From Bacteroidales bacterium (GTDB lineage Bacteria; Bacteroidota; Bacteroidia; Bacteroidales; Tenuifilaceae): DNA of 7,890 nt. The position numbers and the translations under genes were made by a program. Position 1 is the stretch's first letter. Each line of letters starts with the position of its first letter. The stretch covers positions 1-7,890 of the forward strand of contig DQHR01000142.1 of assembly GCA_003531155.1 (NCBI GenBank). Reading direction: 5' to 3'. The notes beneath the pieces are model-generated. The model had not been told where the DNA came from, ran no database searches, and saw only the letters and a program-made list of their open reading frames with translations. Positions 1 to 6,773 of this stretch are shown piece by piece.

Positions 1-1641
1 TCCTAGAATATCAGCAGATTTTATAACAAGCGTATAGGTTGTGTTTGGTTTTAGCCATTCAATAGGAGCGGTATAATGATTCTCGGATAAGCCATTGAGC
101 GTATAGCTCAATTTTTCAACACCTGAAATATCGTCGGTTGCAGCAAGGTATATTTTTAATCCTTTTAGGAAGACAGGAATGCGCTTATCATTTTCAGTTA
201 TATGGCTGTGTGGTTCGTTACTAAAATGGTAGAGAATTTTGGGTGCTTGATTATCGACGTTGAATTTGAACGATAAAAGGTTTACATTATCGACATTATC
301 GAAAGCATTACATACGATTTCATGTTTACCCGCGGTTTCAACCGTAAATGGTTCGGAATAGAGTCTTTCTTCAGTACCCTTTACCTGATAGTTAATCTTA
401 CTCACACCAGCTCCATTATCGTTGGCGTGAATTGATATTTTCGTTTTTGGTCCAATCCACAGCGTATCGCGAATGGTAGTTTTTGGACCTGTAAAAAAGT
501 ATGAAATTTGAGGTCCCGTAATATCAACAACTGGTATCGTAAACGATTCGGTGTGAGTATCGGAGATACTTTGGTTTCCAACATTGTCAATAGCAAACGA
601 TTTTATACTTGCAACACCAAGAATATCCGATAGATAAACAGGCCTTTCGTATATCGTGAAAGGCTCTTTGTTGAGCGAATATTTTATTTCTTTAATCCCC
701 GATTTATTGTCGACAGCTGCAATTCGGAGTTGACTTCGTCCCGATGAGAATTCTTTACCAGCAACAATATAAGTGTTACCAACAATTTCTTCGAATACCA
801 TTGGTGGTGTCTTGTCAACGTAGAATGTAAATGCTTTGGTTTCCTCAACATTGTCTACTTCATCAACTGAATACCATTTAATGGTATGCTCTCCTTCATC
901 AATGGTTGATGCTTTAATCGGACCTGAGTAAAGGGTTACCGTTCCACTATCAATAGCATAGAAAGTTTGTTTTACACCAAGAGCATCAATGGAAGTGATT
1001 GATAAACTAGAACGTCCCGAAATGATATTATCGAATTTATCACCAACTAGGTCAAGGTGAGATAGGGGAGGAGTGTTATCAACAAAAAGCGTCTTTTTAA
1101 TGGGTTTCTCCTTGTTTCCTACATTATCAACGGAATAAACCGATAATTTATACTCACCCTCGCTTTTGAGCATAATTGGATCGGAGTATTTTATTATAGC
1201 ACCATCGTTAAGTGTATAGTATATTCCCAGTAACCCAGCATCTGGGTCGATGGAGTTTAACTCAATAATCCCTTGACCCGAAATATAAAAAACGCTATCC
1301 ATTAATACACCCTTGTTGGAGTCATAATCAAGTTTAGTCTTTGGCGGCATTGCATCGGCAAAAATGTCGAGACTTACCCAACGACCTAGGTGAGCGTTAA
1401 AACGAGTTAGTCGTTTGAAACCATGACCATTCCATTGGAGAGCTTCTGAACCCACATCGCTCTTTAGCATAATGCTATTACTCCCATCTGCAGAAAGTCC
1501 AATGTAAAGATTTGTTTTTGTCCCCGATTTGATAATGACCTTTCCTAACGAATCTCTTAAAAACGAACGAATAGAATCGTTTTGCGCTGATAAATTCAGG
1601 TTAAAGAGTATTAGGAGTGATATGATAATGAACTTTGGCAT
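1..1641 (-). CDS. Secreted OmpL47-type Ig-like repeat protein (partial, 3' end outside window)
   Basis: An open frame of 547 codons runs from an ATG at 1641 to the left edge without a stop, so the C-terminus is missing. Residues 1-20 form a signal peptide (MPKFIIISLLILFNLNLSAQ). Residues about 30-105 resemble the N-terminal region of the upstream OmpA-domain gene (DSLGKV, then IFADAMPPK). After that come Ig-like repeats of about 88-97 residues. Their conserved strands end in VDNVGN (about 171), VDEVDN (about 261), IDNVGN (about 352) and FDNVDN (about 448), and the last visible strand is SADILG at the edge. Linkers such as VDNTPP and VDKTPP are the hallmark of OmpL47-type beta domains. The product is probably exported to the periplasm or cell surface. 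Its role is unknown; binding or structure is a reasonable inference. It is the last visible gene of the minus-strand operon, 33 bp after the OmpA-domain gene. Confidence 0.85.
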   Translation of the reverse strand, partial: MPKFIIISLLILFNLNLSAQNDSIRSFLRDSLGKVIIKSGTKTNLYIGLSADGSNSIMLKSDVGSEALQWNGHGFKRLTRFNAHLGRWVSLDIFADAMPPKTKLDYDSNKGVLMDSVFYISGQGIIELNSIDPDAGLLGIYYTLNDGAIIKYSDPIMLKSEGEYKLSVYSVDNVGNKEKPIKKTLFVDNTPPLSHLDLVGDKFDNIISGRSSLSITSIDALGVKQTFYAIDSGTVTLYSGPIKASTIDEGEHTIKWYSVDEVDNVEETKAFTFYVDKTPPMVFEEIVGNTYIVAGKEFSSGRSQLRIAAVDNKSGIKEIKYSLNKEPFTIYERPVYLSDILGVASIKSFAIDNVGNQSISDTHTESFTIPVVDITGPQISYFFTGPKTTIRDTLWIGPKTKISIHANDNGAGVSKINYQVKGTEERLYSEPFTVETAGKHEIVCNAFDNVDNVNLLSFKFNVDNQAPKILYHFSNEPHSHITENDKRIPVFLKGLKIYLAATDDISGVEKLSYTLNGLSENHYTAPIEWLKPNTTYTLVIKSADILG

Positions 1642-1674
1642 TTACGGATATTATAACAATCTATTTATTAGCAT

Positions 1675-2604
1675 TTATTTCATTGGGAGTATCCTAAATT
1701 CGACTCTCCGATTTTCCTGATGCTTTTCGTCGGAACAATCAACCCCTTTTGTACATTCGTTAACCAACATAGTATCTCCAAATCCTTTAAAAGATAGCCT
1801 GTTGTTGTATATGCCTCTTTGAATTAAATATTCAACAACCGCTTCCGCTCTTCTTTCGGATAGCTGAAGATTGTATTGTGAATCACCTTGACTATCGGTA
1901 TGGGCACGAATTTCGATTTTAATTTCGGGGTATTCATTTAAGACTTGTACAAATTCATTTAGCTCCTCTTTGCTTTCAGGACGCAGTCTGTTACTATTAA
2001 TATCGAAATAGATATTATTAATCTTTACAATTGCATTAACAGCAGTAATTACACGATATGAAACGGTGTCGCTAACATTTCCAACATTATCAATGGCATA
2101 GGCTTTTACTTGGTAATCGCTTACTTTCTCGAATGAAACAATCTTTGTTGGAGTAAATTCTGAACCATCAACCGAAACAAAAATATTTTGAACCCCAGAG
2201 TAGTTGTCTTTTGCTATCAGTTCAGCTATTGAACCCTCATCTACGTAAAATCGCTTTCCTGAACTCATCAAAAGACCTTTTTTAAACTTGATAGAGATTT
2301 TGGGGGCAATTCCATCGGCAAATATTTTAAAGGTTACAGGTTTATTTGTTGCATCTGTGGTTTGGATATAGTGTAAGCCATTATCCTCGAAAATCATTGG
2401 ATTTGTTCGGGCATCGTTTGTGGGTATAATGTATTTGGTTGCATTATTATCGGCGGGTGCAACGAAAAAATACGCTGGAACATCTGTTTTGACGTAAACC
2501 TGGCCAATGCTATCAACATACATATTCGAAGGGTTTTGTTGCCCAAATGCAATATGAACGGTTGAGATGATGAGGGATATAAAAAAAATAATTTTGCCGA
2601 ACAT
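1675..2604 (-). CDS. OmpA family protein with N-terminal Ig-like (OmpL47-type) repeat
   Basis: This is a 309-residue exported protein. Residues 1-21 form a signal peptide ending in HIAFG before QQ. Residues about 30-105 are a region shared with the next gene (DSIGQV, IFADGIAPK). Residues about 105-188 make one Ig-like repeat ending in YAIDNVGN. Residues about 196-307 are an OmpA C-terminal, peptidoglycan-binding domain: IYFDINSNRLRPES, then AHTDSQG and LSERRAEAV. D237 and R252 are 15 residues apart, the spacing of the OmpA residues that hold the diaminopimelate of peptidoglycan. There is no beta-barrel, so this is probably a periplasmic protein attached to the cell wall rather than a porin. 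The ATG lies 1 bp after the stop of the phosphatase gene, which implies translational coupling. A possible role is to anchor or sense the envelope for the upstream phosphatase; that is inference. Confidence 0.9.
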   Translation of the reverse strand: MFGKIIFFISLIISTVHIAFGQQNPSNMYVDSIGQVYVKTDVPAYFFVAPADNNATKYIIPTNDARTNPMIFEDNGLHYIQTTDATNKPVTFKIFADGIAPKISIKFKKGLLMSSGKRFYVDEGSIAELIAKDNYSGVQNIFVSVDGSEFTPTKIVSFEKVSDYQVKAYAIDNVGNVSDTVSYRVITAVNAIVKINNIYFDINSNRLRPESKEELNEFVQVLNEYPEIKIEIRAHTDSQGDSQYNLQLSERRAEAVVEYLIQRGIYNNRLSFKGFGDTMLVNECTKGVDCSDEKHQENRRVEFRILPMK

Positions 2605-2605
2605 A

Positions 2606-4537
2606 TTATGATAATTCAGTTTTTTTATCGTCTAATTTAAAGCCAATTACTAAAATATCGTCGAGTTGCTTATTTCTTTCACCCATCCAAGATACAATTT
2701 TTTGATCTAATATTTCCTTTTGTTTTGCCATAGGAAGCAGATGTATTTCAAGGAGTAAGTTTTTAAGTTGCTGGGTTGAGAACTTAAGATCTTCTTCTCC
2801 CCCAAATTGATCTGTGTAGCCATCGGTGAAAATGTAAATGTATGAAGGCGAAGTAATATCAATGTTATGTAGTGTAAATTCTCTCTTAACCTCTTTTTGA
2901 ATGCCACCAACAGGGACTGGATCACCTTTAATGTGATGTACTTTGCCGTTTGAGATACAAATCAGAGGGTTTTTTGCTCCCGCATACTCAATTCTTTTCC
3001 CTCTATCCTTAACAACGCAGATTGCCATATCCATTCCATCACGATTATCGCTTTTATTCTGCTTAAGGAGGTATCGAATTGATTTATGTAGTTCATTAAG
3101 CATTTCGTTGGGCTTAACAATTCCGCTTCGGGTAATAGTTTCGAGCAGGTTGAATCCTATCATCGACATAAAGGCTCCTGGAACTCCATGACCAGTGCAA
3201 TCCACTGCAGTTATAATTAAACCCCTTTCATTCTCGGAGATATTGCTTAGTTTAATGTTATGGCGATGGGTTTTATCATTCTCATCATGTTTCCCAGAAT
3301 AAGCTGTAAACCAGTAAAAATCGCCACTTACTGCTTCACGGGGCTTAAAGTAAACAAACGAATCGGATATGAAATTTTTAAAATTATCTTCGGTAGGTAG
3401 TAGTGCCTCTTGTATTTGTTGGGCATAGCTGATGCTGCTGGTTATATCGGTATTTTGCTTCTCAATTTTTACTACGGCTTTTACCAACTCCATGCTTTGT
3501 TGCTCAATCATATCGCGTTGCTCAGTGATCTCTATATTTTGTTTAGCAAGCAGTTTGTTAGCTTTCTTTTTATTCCAAAGGCTAATAAATAGAAGTGTTG
3601 AGAATGCTAAAATAGCGATGATTATAACAATGAAAATATTCCTGATTAATCGTTCATTTTGAAGAGCAATTTGCTGGAACTCTTTTTCGCGATTTAGCTG
3701 TTCAATCTGATCTTTTTGAGCGGAGGTGAGTTTTTCAGTTTTTTGTAAGTTTTTCTCAGTTTTATCAAGGATCTCTTTGTTTTCATTAAGAGCAATTTGA
3801 GTTTGCTGTTTTTGCGTTTCGGCTACTTGTGCTCTGCTTTGAGCTTCTTCAACCTTAATTTTTGCTTCGGCTTCTTTTCTCTCAATTTCTTGTTTCTGAA
3901 TGTTACGAGTTATTGTGGTGTACAGATTAAAATACTCTGCCGATTTTTGTGTATTCCCCAGTTTCTCGTAATTACTTGCTAGTATAGAGTAGATATTTCG
4001 GAGTAATTTGATTTCATTTAATTCTTTGGCAATAGTTAATGCTTCATCCAAACTGCTAATTGCTTTGTTGTATCCTGCTATTTGAGAATAAGTATTGGCT
4101 ATATTTATTAATGTTGAAGCAATTTCATAGCGTTTGTGTGCAGTTCTACATTCAACAAGGCATTTTTCGAAGTTTACTAGTGCATTTGAATAATCTCCCA
4201 AATCAGTATAAGCCATTCCTATATTATTATAGCTATTTTTAATGGCATTTCTATTACCCACCTTTTCGTACATCTCAATGACTTTTTGGAAGTTGGGAAT
4301 AGCTTCTTTGGGGATGCCACTTGTCCAGTAGGTTGTTGCAATACTATTGTAATAATACCCCGCCTGATTAAAATCTCCAGTTTCTTCTAATTCTTTAGCC
4401 TTTGTAAAACTTTCACTAACCTCTTTTTGAGCCGATTCAGAGAGCTGTTTTTGGGCAAAGGCATGTTGGAGTGCCAGCATTAAAGCCGACAACAGAATTG
4501 GTATTATAATTTTTCTTGGGTTCAAACTATTCTTCAC
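2606..4537 (-). CDS. Membrane-bound TPR / SpoIIE-type PP2C serine/threonine phosphatase (SiaA-like)
   Basis: This 643-residue protein probably dephosphorylates a serine or threonine on a regulatory partner. Residues 1-29 are a signal peptide (cleavage near AFA-Q). Residues about 39-212 hold four to five TPR units (e.g. YNNIGMAYTDLGDYSNAL). Residues about 212-297 are a coiled coil rich in E, K and Q. A membrane segment spans about 299-321 (IFIVIIIAILAFSTLLFISL), followed by a second coiled coil to about 366 and the linker SSISYAQQIQEALLP. The PP2C/SpoIIE domain occupies about 388-636 and keeps its metal ligands: D406 (SGDFYW), D446 (DCTGHGVPGAF), D572 (FTDG) and D626/D627 (LDDI). The TPRs would therefore be periplasmic and the phosphatase cytoplasmic. 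The start codon is GTG, chosen because it keeps the full signal peptide; it overlaps the end of the SiaC gene by 11 bp. The adjacent SiaC protein is the likely substrate, as in Pseudomonas SiaA/SiaC. Confidence 0.92.
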   Translation of the reverse strand: MKNSLNPRKIIIPILLSALMLALQHAFAQKQLSESAQKEVSESFTKAKELEETGDFNQAGYYYNSIATTYWTSGIPKEAIPNFQKVIEMYEKVGNRNAIKNSYNNIGMAYTDLGDYSNALVNFEKCLVECRTAHKRYEIASTLINIANTYSQIAGYNKAISSLDEALTIAKELNEIKLLRNIYSILASNYEKLGNTQKSAEYFNLYTTITRNIQKQEIERKEAEAKIKVEEAQSRAQVAETQKQQTQIALNENKEILDKTEKNLQKTEKLTSAQKDQIEQLNREKEFQQIALQNERLIRNIFIVIIIAILAFSTLLFISLWNKKKANKLLAKQNIEITEQRDMIEQQSMELVKAVVKIEKQNTDITSSISYAQQIQEALLPTEDNFKNFISDSFVYFKPREAVSGDFYWFTAYSGKHDENDKTHRHNIKLSNISENERGLIITAVDCTGHGVPGAFMSMIGFNLLETITRSGIVKPNEMLNELHKSIRYLLKQNKSDNRDGMDMAICVVKDRGKRIEYAGAKNPLICISNGKVHHIKGDPVPVGGIQKEVKREFTLHNIDITSPSYIYIFTDGYTDQFGGEEDLKFSTQQLKNLLLEIHLLPMAKQKEILDQKIVSWMGERNKQLDDILVIGFKLDDKKTELS

Positions 4538-4904
4538 TAATTAATGTTACTTGCAAGTCCGTCATTCTTTTAAACTCTTCTCCTTCTTCGTGCATATCTT
4601 CATCATTTGCATTATAATGCCAAAGTAAATCAACATCATATCCTTGTTTGGGAAGGCACTCAAGAAGCGTTATAATCTCAAGGATTTTCTTGGCTGATGA
4701 TGAGTTTAAATAAAGTAATCGAAGATTAACAGTAGTTTTTTGCTGAGGAGATTTTATATACTCTTTAACTAAGTTGAATAGCGGGTTATAACATGCATTG
4801 GCATTTTCAGGGAGCGATTTTCCTACTATCTCAATGAAACCTTTTTCAGCATCAAACATAATTGATGGTGAATCTTCGGATGCAGCGGTAAAGTATCCTT
4901 CCAT
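4527..4904 (-). CDS. SiaC family regulatory phosphoprotein (DUF1987)
   Basis: This small cytoplasmic protein of 125 residues has the DUF1987/SiaC pattern: an N-terminal EDSPSIMFDAEKG strand, KSLPEN, then LRLLYLNSSSAKKILEI, LLWHY, and an acidic NDEDMHEEGEEF stretch. In Pseudomonas aeruginosa, SiaC is phosphorylated by SiaB on a threonine in a similar LNTSS motif, is dephosphorylated by the PP2C phosphatase SiaA, and in the dephosphorylated form activates the diguanylate cyclase SiaD. Here the matching residue is serine (first Ser of LNSSS, residue 68 from the chosen ATG), which could still be phosphorylated. I chose the ATG at 4904 because family members start close to the EDSPS strand. A longer frame from a TTG at 4937 would begin almost at the predicted transcription start. 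It is the first gene of the operon and overlaps the phosphatase gene. Its downstream target is not visible. Confidence 0.9.
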   Translation of the reverse strand: MEGYFTAASEDSPSIMFDAEKGFIEIVGKSLPENANACYNPLFNLVKEYIKSPQQKTTVNLRLLYLNSSSAKKILEIITLLECLPKQGYDVDLLWHYNANDEDMHEEGEEFKRMTDLQVTLISEE

Positions 4905-4942
4905 TATTTTTAAAGTTTGATTTGAACACACTTTCAATAATA

Positions 4943-4950
4943 CAAAAATA
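4943..4950 (-). promoter_or_regulatory. Candidate -7 box of the SiaC-phosphatase operon
   Basis: On the minus strand the bases read TATTTTTG, an exact match to the Bacteroidota -7 consensus TAnnTTTG. Transcription would start near 4935-4939 and leave a leader of about 30 nt before the ATG at 4904. A TTTG (CAAA on plus at 4965-4968) lies upstream, but the 14-nt gap is shorter than the usual 19-21, so the -33 element is doubtful. Confidence 0.45.
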
Positions 4951-5099
4951 AACGATCAATTATGCAAACCTACTAAATAGAGGCTGAATAAGAATGATTT
5001 AGATCAACTCTTAAAATTATTGAATTTATATGTTGTTCATTTTGTTATATATACGGATTAATATCTGCAAAAAATGGATTGTATCTTTACTGTGAAGTA

Positions 5100-5121
5100 A
5101 AACATGTTTCTTAACATGTTT
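5100..5121. repeat. Paired AACATGTT palindromes (possible operator or hairpin)
   Basis: Two perfect 8-bp palindromes, AACATGTT at 5101-5108 and 5113-5120, have centres 12 bp apart and form a direct repeat (AACATGTTTCT twice). Each is dyad-symmetric, as expected of a site bound by a dimeric regulator. The pair could also fold as a 9-bp stem with a TCTT loop. No T-tract follows, so it is not an ordinary terminator. It lies about 140 bp upstream of the right-hand -7 box and about 150 bp upstream of the left-hand one, roughly midway between the two promoters. Confidence 0.5.
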
Positions 5122-5238
5122 CTGTGGAATATTGCTTAAGTCGAAGTTATTCATGAGTATGAACAAAATAAATTTAATTTTAAATCTTGATTTGATTCAA
5201 TTTTTCTTAAATCGTCTTTTAGGTGATGCTTAAACTTA

Positions 5239-5246
5239 TAAATTTG
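5239..5246 (+). promoter_or_regulatory. Candidate -7 box for the cPGS-family gene
   Basis: TAAATTTG matches TAnnTTTG exactly. Transcription would start near 5250, giving a leader of about 49 nt. The expected -33 region (5216-5220) reads CTTTT, which is only a partial match to TTTG. Confidence 0.45.
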
Positions 5247-5287
5247 TCGAGCAATTTTTGAATAAACAATTGAAAACTAAATAATAC

Positions 5288-5294
5288 AAGGAGG
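5288..5294 (+). promoter_or_regulatory. Strong Shine-Dalgarno sequence before the cPGS-family gene
   Basis: AAGGAGG sits 4 nt before the ATG at 5299 and fixes that start. Such a full match to the 16S rRNA tail is uncommon in Bacteroidota, where most genes lack one. It points to efficient or specially controlled translation. Confidence 0.75.
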
Positions 5295-5298
5295 TTCC

Positions 5299-6642
5299 AT
5301 GACAAAACGTAATGTAATTATCATTGGTGCAGCCGGAAGAGATTTTCACAACTTCAATACTTTCTTCCGCGATAACGAGAGTTATAACGTTGTAGCTTTC
5401 ACTGCAGCTCAAATTCCTGATATCGATGGACGTAAATATCCCGCCGAATTAGCAGGAAAACTTTACCCAGCAGGTATTCCAATTCATGCTGAGGAAGAGC
5501 TAGTAAAACTTATTAAAGAGCTTAAAGTTCAAGACTGTGTTTTCTCTTATAGCGATGTTCCATACAACCGAGTAATGAACCTAAGTTCAGTAGTTAACGC
5601 TGCTGGTGCAAACTTCATGCTATTAGGTCCTGCTGAAACTCAAGTTAAGAGTTCAAAACCAGTTATTGCAGTTGTTGCAACTCGTACAGGTTGCGGAAAA
5701 TCACAAACATCTCGTAAAGTTATTGAGCATTTAATGGCTCAAGGCTTAAAGGTTGTTGCTGTTCGTCATCCAATGCCTTATGGTGATTTAGTTGCTCAAA
5801 AAGTTCAACGTTTTGCTACAGTTGAAGATTTAAAGAAACACAAATGTACTGTAGAGGAGATGGAAGAGTACGAACCACATGTAGTTCGCGGTAACGTTAT
5901 TTACGCTGGTGTTGACTATGAGGCAATTGTTCGTGCAGCCGAAATAGATCCCGATGGTTGTGATGTTATTCTTTGGGACGGTGGAAACAACGACTTCCCA
6001 TTTTATAAATCAGATTTAACTATTACCGTTGCTGATCCACATCGTGCTGGTAATGAAGTTTCTTACTATCCGGGTGAGGTTAACATGCGTATTGCTGATG
6101 TTATCGTTATCAACAAAATGGATTCAGCTTCTCCAGAAGGAATTCAAATTGTTCGCGACAACATTCGCAAAACCAACCCAAAAGCTATCGTTGTTGACGG
6201 TGCTTCTCCAATTAAAGTTGATGATCCAAGCCTTATCGAAGGTAAGCGTTGCTTAATCGTTGAGGATGGCCCAACCTTAACTCACGGTGAAATGAAGATT
6301 GGTGCTGGTACTATTGCAGCTCGTAAATTTGGTGCTTCTGAGGAAATCGATGCTCGTCCTTACTTAGTTGGAAAACTAAAAGAAACTTACGAGATCTATC
6401 CAAACATTGGTTGCATCCTACCTGCTATGGGTTATGGTGAGCAACAATTAAAAGACCTTGAAGCTACTATCAATAAAACTGATTGCGATACAGTAATTAT
6501 TGGTACTCCAATTGATCTTAACCGTATCATCAAGATTAGCAAACCAAACACTCGCGTTTATTACGATCTAGCTGAGATTGGACAACCTGATTTAAAAGGT
6601 GTTCTTGAGAACTTTGTTAAGAAACATAATCTTAAAAAATAA
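5299..6642 (+). CDS. Cyclic 2,3-diphosphoglycerate synthase family P-loop NTPase (COG2403-like)
   Basis: This 447-residue cytoplasmic protein has the length and layout of the family that includes archaeal cyclic 2,3-diphosphoglycerate synthetase (CpgS), which closes 2,3-diphosphoglycerate into a cyclic solute using ATP. Residues 5-115 form a Rossmann-like region starting VIIIGAAGRDFHNFN. The P-loop is ATRTGCGKSQTSRK (127-140, K134/S135). A Walker B-like strand is VILWDGGNNDFP (223-234, D227), and VIVINKMD (268-275) is an NKxD-type base-recognition motif as in GTPases. The C-terminal part (about 300-447) contains PAMGYGEQQLKDLE. Methanogens use the product as a thermoprotectant, but its role in mesophilic bacteria is unclear, so the exact reaction here is uncertain; a GTPase-like activity is possible. 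The frame is rich in GTT, GCT, GGT and CGT codons, and the gene has a strong ribosome binding site and its own terminator, so it looks well expressed and monocistronic. Confidence 0.85.
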   Translation: MTKRNVIIIGAAGRDFHNFNTFFRDNESYNVVAFTAAQIPDIDGRKYPAELAGKLYPAGIPIHAEEELVKLIKELKVQDCVFSYSDVPYNRVMNLSSVVNAAGANFMLLGPAETQVKSSKPVIAVVATRTGCGKSQTSRKVIEHLMAQGLKVVAVRHPMPYGDLVAQKVQRFATVEDLKKHKCTVEEMEEYEPHVVRGNVIYAGVDYEAIVRAAEIDPDGCDVILWDGGNNDFPFYKSDLTITVADPHRAGNEVSYYPGEVNMRIADVIVINKMDSASPEGIQIVRDNIRKTNPKAIVVDGASPIKVDDPSLIEGKRCLIVEDGPTLTHGEMKIGAGTIAARKFGASEEIDARPYLVGKLKETYEIYPNIGCILPAMGYGEQQLKDLEATINKTDCDTVIIGTPIDLNRIIKISKPNTRVYYDLAEIGQPDLKGVLENFVKKHNLKK

Positions 6643-6664
6643 TTATTTTCTTAATGTATAACCT

Positions 6665-6700
6665 AAGGCTGCTCCAGTAATGGAGCAGCTTTTTGTTTTA
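6665..6700 (+). terminator. Intrinsic terminator after the cPGS-family gene
   Basis: A perfect 9-bp stem, GCTGCTCCA (6668-6676) with TGGAGCAGC (6681-6689), has a GTAA loop and is followed by TTTTTGTTTT. Flanking A-T and G-T pairs can lengthen the stem. It lies 22 nt after the stop codon, so it should end the transcript before the next gene. Confidence 0.92.
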
Positions 6701-6748
6701 GTATTTAGACTAGTTTAACTGATAGTTTTTCGATGGTATAATTATTGC

Positions 6749-6756
6749 TACTTTTG
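6749..6756 (+). promoter_or_regulatory. Candidate -7 box for the small exported protein
   Basis: TACTTTTG matches TAnnTTTG. It lies after the terminator and would start transcription near 6760, with a leader of only about 13 nt before the ATG at 6774. About 20 nt upstream, GTTTTTC gives a partial -33 element. Confidence 0.5.
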
Positions 6757-6773
6757 CCACGGAATTTTATTGA

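Larger units (their letters stand above)
4905..5298. other. Divergent intergenic region between the SiaC operon and the cPGS-family gene
   Basis: These 394 bp are strongly AT-rich and contain no convincing coding frame. They hold a candidate promoter for each flanking transcript (TAnnTTTG type), the paired AACATGTT palindromes near 5100-5121, and a Shine-Dalgarno sequence next to the right-hand gene. About 100 bp to either side of the palindromes show no recognisable motif. No riboswitch or small RNA could be identified by eye. Confidence 0.7.

Noticed and set aside
402..596. Minus-strand frame of 64 codons
   Set aside because: It lies in another frame inside the Ig-repeat gene, whose own frame is continuous and has clear repeats.
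1529..1720. Plus-strand frame of 63 codons spanning the gap between the two repeat-protein genes
   Set aside because: It is antisense to both genes, has no ribosome binding site and no recognisable sequence.
2943..4242. Several plus-strand frames of 60-82 codons
   Set aside because: They lie opposite the well-conserved phosphatase gene and show no family-like sequence; they are antisense shadows.
4905..4937. Longer start (TTG at 4937) for the SiaC-family gene
   Set aside because: It adds 11 residues without family similarity and would sit at the predicted transcription start; the ATG at 4904 fits the family start.
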